Shown here in pieces: positions 5,927 to 6,908 of a stretch of DNA of 6,908 nt. Both the position numbers and the translations under genes were made by a program. The notes under the pieces were generated by a model. That model did not search any database. It was not told the DNA's origin and saw nothing but the letters and a program-made list of their open reading frames with translations. This stretch comes from an uncultured Clostridia bacterium (GTDB lineage: Bacteria > Bacillota > Clostridia > Oscillospirales > Acutalibacteraceae), in assembly GCA_947165115.1 (NCBI GenBank), contig CAMUZD010000087.1, positions 1 through 6,908 of the forward strand, given 5' to 3'. Position 1 is the first letter of the stretch, and every line of letters starts with the position of its first letter.

Positions 5927-6892
5927 ATGAATTTTGTTCAGAACTCAACCGGAAAATATGACGGTTTCTGCATAATCAAGGCCGTTGAAAAGAAAATGAC
6001 TTCCAAGGGCTCGCCCTATCTTTCGCTGACTCTTTCCGATGCAAGCGGAGATATCGATGCGAAGCTCTGGGATTATCATGAAAAGCCCGGTGAGGAATAC
6101 AAGGTTTATGATTTCGTGAAGGTCAGGGGCGACTATGTTCCCTTCAATAACGACAGGCAGTTCAGAATCGATATGATGCGCCACGTTAGGGATGATGACG
6201 GCGTGAGTATCGATGACTATGTGCCTTCAGCCGTTCTTCCCGGTGAAATGATGTATGACGAAGTGCAGAAAATCGTATTTGACTTCAGGGATGAGGAAAT
6301 CAGAAAGCTTGTTATGGTTATCCTTGAGAAATACCGCGAACGCCTGATTTACTGGCCGGCCGCGAAGGCACTCCACCACGCGATAAGAGGCGGTCTGTTA
6401 ATGCACACCCTCACTATGCTGCGGCTCGCGAATTCTGTCTGCGACGTCTATACCTATCTCAACAGAGATATTCTCCTTGCCGGTGTCATTCTTCATGATA
6501 TTACCAAAATCAGGGAAATTGACGCGGCTTCGACCGGAGTGCCGGGCGAGTATACTGTCCCCGGAAATCTTATCGGACACCTTGTGATGGGCGCGATAGA
6601 GATTGATGAAACCGGTAAAGAAATCGGCATTTCCGAAGATACTGTCATGCTTCTTGAGCATATGCTGATTTCTCATCACGGAATACCCGAATACGGCGCG
6701 GCGAAATATCCGATGACTCTTGAGGCCGAGGCTCTTTCAATGATAGATGACCTTGACGCGAAGATGTATGAATTCTCAAACGCGATTTTTAAGGTTGAGC
6801 CCGGTGAATTCACAGATAAGCAGAAGATGCTCGATAACAGAGCACTTTATAACCACGGCCGTTCAAATGACGGCGATGTCAATCTTATTTAA
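5927..6892 (+). CDS. yhaM: YhaM-type 3'-5' exoribonuclease (OB-fold + HD domain)
   Basis: This 321-residue cytoplasmic protein matches the length and domain order of Bacillus subtilis YhaM, a metal-dependent 3'-5' exonuclease acting on RNA and single-stranded DNA. Residues about 12-90 form an OB-fold nucleic-acid-binding domain ('YLSLTLSDASGDIDAKLWD'). An HD phosphohydrolase domain follows: HHAIRGGLLMHTLTML (150-165), the HD pair H190-D191 in 'LHDITK', GHL with H218, 'HMLISHHG' with H250-H251, and the family-typical 'LEAEALSMIDDLDAKM' (265-280). All expected metal-binding His/Asp residues are visible. The one small deviation is T193 where many HD proteins have Gly (HDxGK). The start ATG 5927 has AAGGTGA at 5914-5920, overlapping the stop of the transporter gene, with 6 bases of spacing, so the two genes are very likely co-transcribed and possibly translationally coupled. 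The same close spacing leads into the next gene. The family call is firm; whether this copy acts mainly in mRNA decay or in DNA metabolism cannot be told. Confidence 0.93.
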   Translation: MNFVQNSTGKYDGFCIIKAVEKKMTSKGSPYLSLTLSDASGDIDAKLWDYHEKPGEEYKVYDFVKVRGDYVPFNNDRQFRIDMMRHVRDDDGVSIDDYVPSAVLPGEMMYDEVQKIVFDFRDEEIRKLVMVILEKYRERLIYWPAAKALHHAIRGGLLMHTLTMLRLANSVCDVYTYLNRDILLAGVILHDITKIREIDAASTGVPGEYTVPGNLIGHLVMGAIEIDETGKEIGISEDTVMLLEHMLISHHGIPEYGAAKYPMTLEAEALSMIDDLDAKMYEFSNAIFKVEPGEFTDKQKMLDNRALYNHGRSNDGDVNLI

Positions 6893-6896
6893 GGAA
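6891..6896 (+). promoter_or_regulatory. Ribosome binding site for the next gene
   Basis: AAGGAA overlaps the last bases of the yhaM stop codon and lies 7 bases before the ATG at 6904. It mirrors the AAGGTGA that overlaps the transporter stop before yhaM, so a third gene of the same unit is expected. Confidence 0.6.
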
Positions 6897-6903
6897 CGAT
6901 TAT

Positions 6904-6908
6904 ATGGC
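6904..6908 (+). CDS. Start of a further gene, cut by the window end
   Basis: Only the start codon and two further bases (ATG GC) are present, 11 bases after the yhaM stop and behind a well-placed AAGGAA. The second residue would be Ala. Nothing can be said about function; the call rests on the ribosome binding site and on the same gene spacing as the preceding pair. Confidence 0.5.

Noticed and set aside
1..6908. CRISPR array, insertion sequence, tRNA, T-box or other riboswitch, phage or toxin-antitoxin genes
   Set aside because: No regularly spaced repeats, transposase motifs, cloverleaf-like sequences or T-box signature were seen; nearly all of the window is explained by the genes listed.

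Overview
The window reads as a stretch of chromosome from an anaerobic, low-to-mid GC Gram-positive bacterium, most likely an uncultured gut Clostridia member (Oscillospirales/Ruminococcaceae-like). This is inferred from the gene families (a clostridial-type Mrp with a Cys-rich N-terminus, a YhaM-type exoribonuclease, a fused Na/Pi cotransporter-PhoU protein), the AGGAG/AAGG-type ribosome binding sites, the very tight gene packing, and a secreted sialidase that suits life on host glycans. All genes supported here lie on the + strand, and the only sizeable intergenic gaps are about 71 and 134 bases. No single gene is diagnostic of a species.

Layout. Bases 1-342 are the 3' end of a multi-pass membrane protein of the heparan-alpha-glucosaminide N-acetyltransferase-like family (DUF1624). 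After 18 bases comes mrp, an ATP-binding iron-sulfur carrier (361-1194). One base later comes serS, seryl-tRNA synthetase (1196-2485). A 71-base gap with a 10-bp GC-rich hairpin but no T-tract separates serS from a secreted GH33-type sialidase (2557-4038), which ends at a convincing rho-independent terminator (4060-4085). An AT-rich gap with a consensus -10 box (4131-4136) opens a second transcription unit: a Na+/phosphate cotransporter fused to a PhoU-like domain (4173-5915), a YhaM-type 3'-5' exoribonuclease (5927-6892), and the first bases of a further gene (start codon at 6904).

How the genes relate. The first unit looks like a housekeeping run (membrane acetyltransferase, Fe-S carrier, aminoacyl-tRNA synthetase) that may read through into the sialidase. 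The sialidase would act outside the cell, releasing sialic acid from host glycoconjugates, but no uptake or catabolism (nan) genes are in view. The second unit couples phosphate uptake or homeostasis to an RNA-turnover nuclease that yields nucleoside monophosphates. That coupling is inferred from gene order only.

I found no CRISPR array, insertion sequence, tRNA, rRNA or phage gene, and no convincing undescribed system. The points most worth a second look are the sequence variant of the SerRS motifs, the hairpin directly before the sialidase, the sialidase's insert and hydrophobic C-terminal tail, and the conserved-looking transporter/nuclease pairing.
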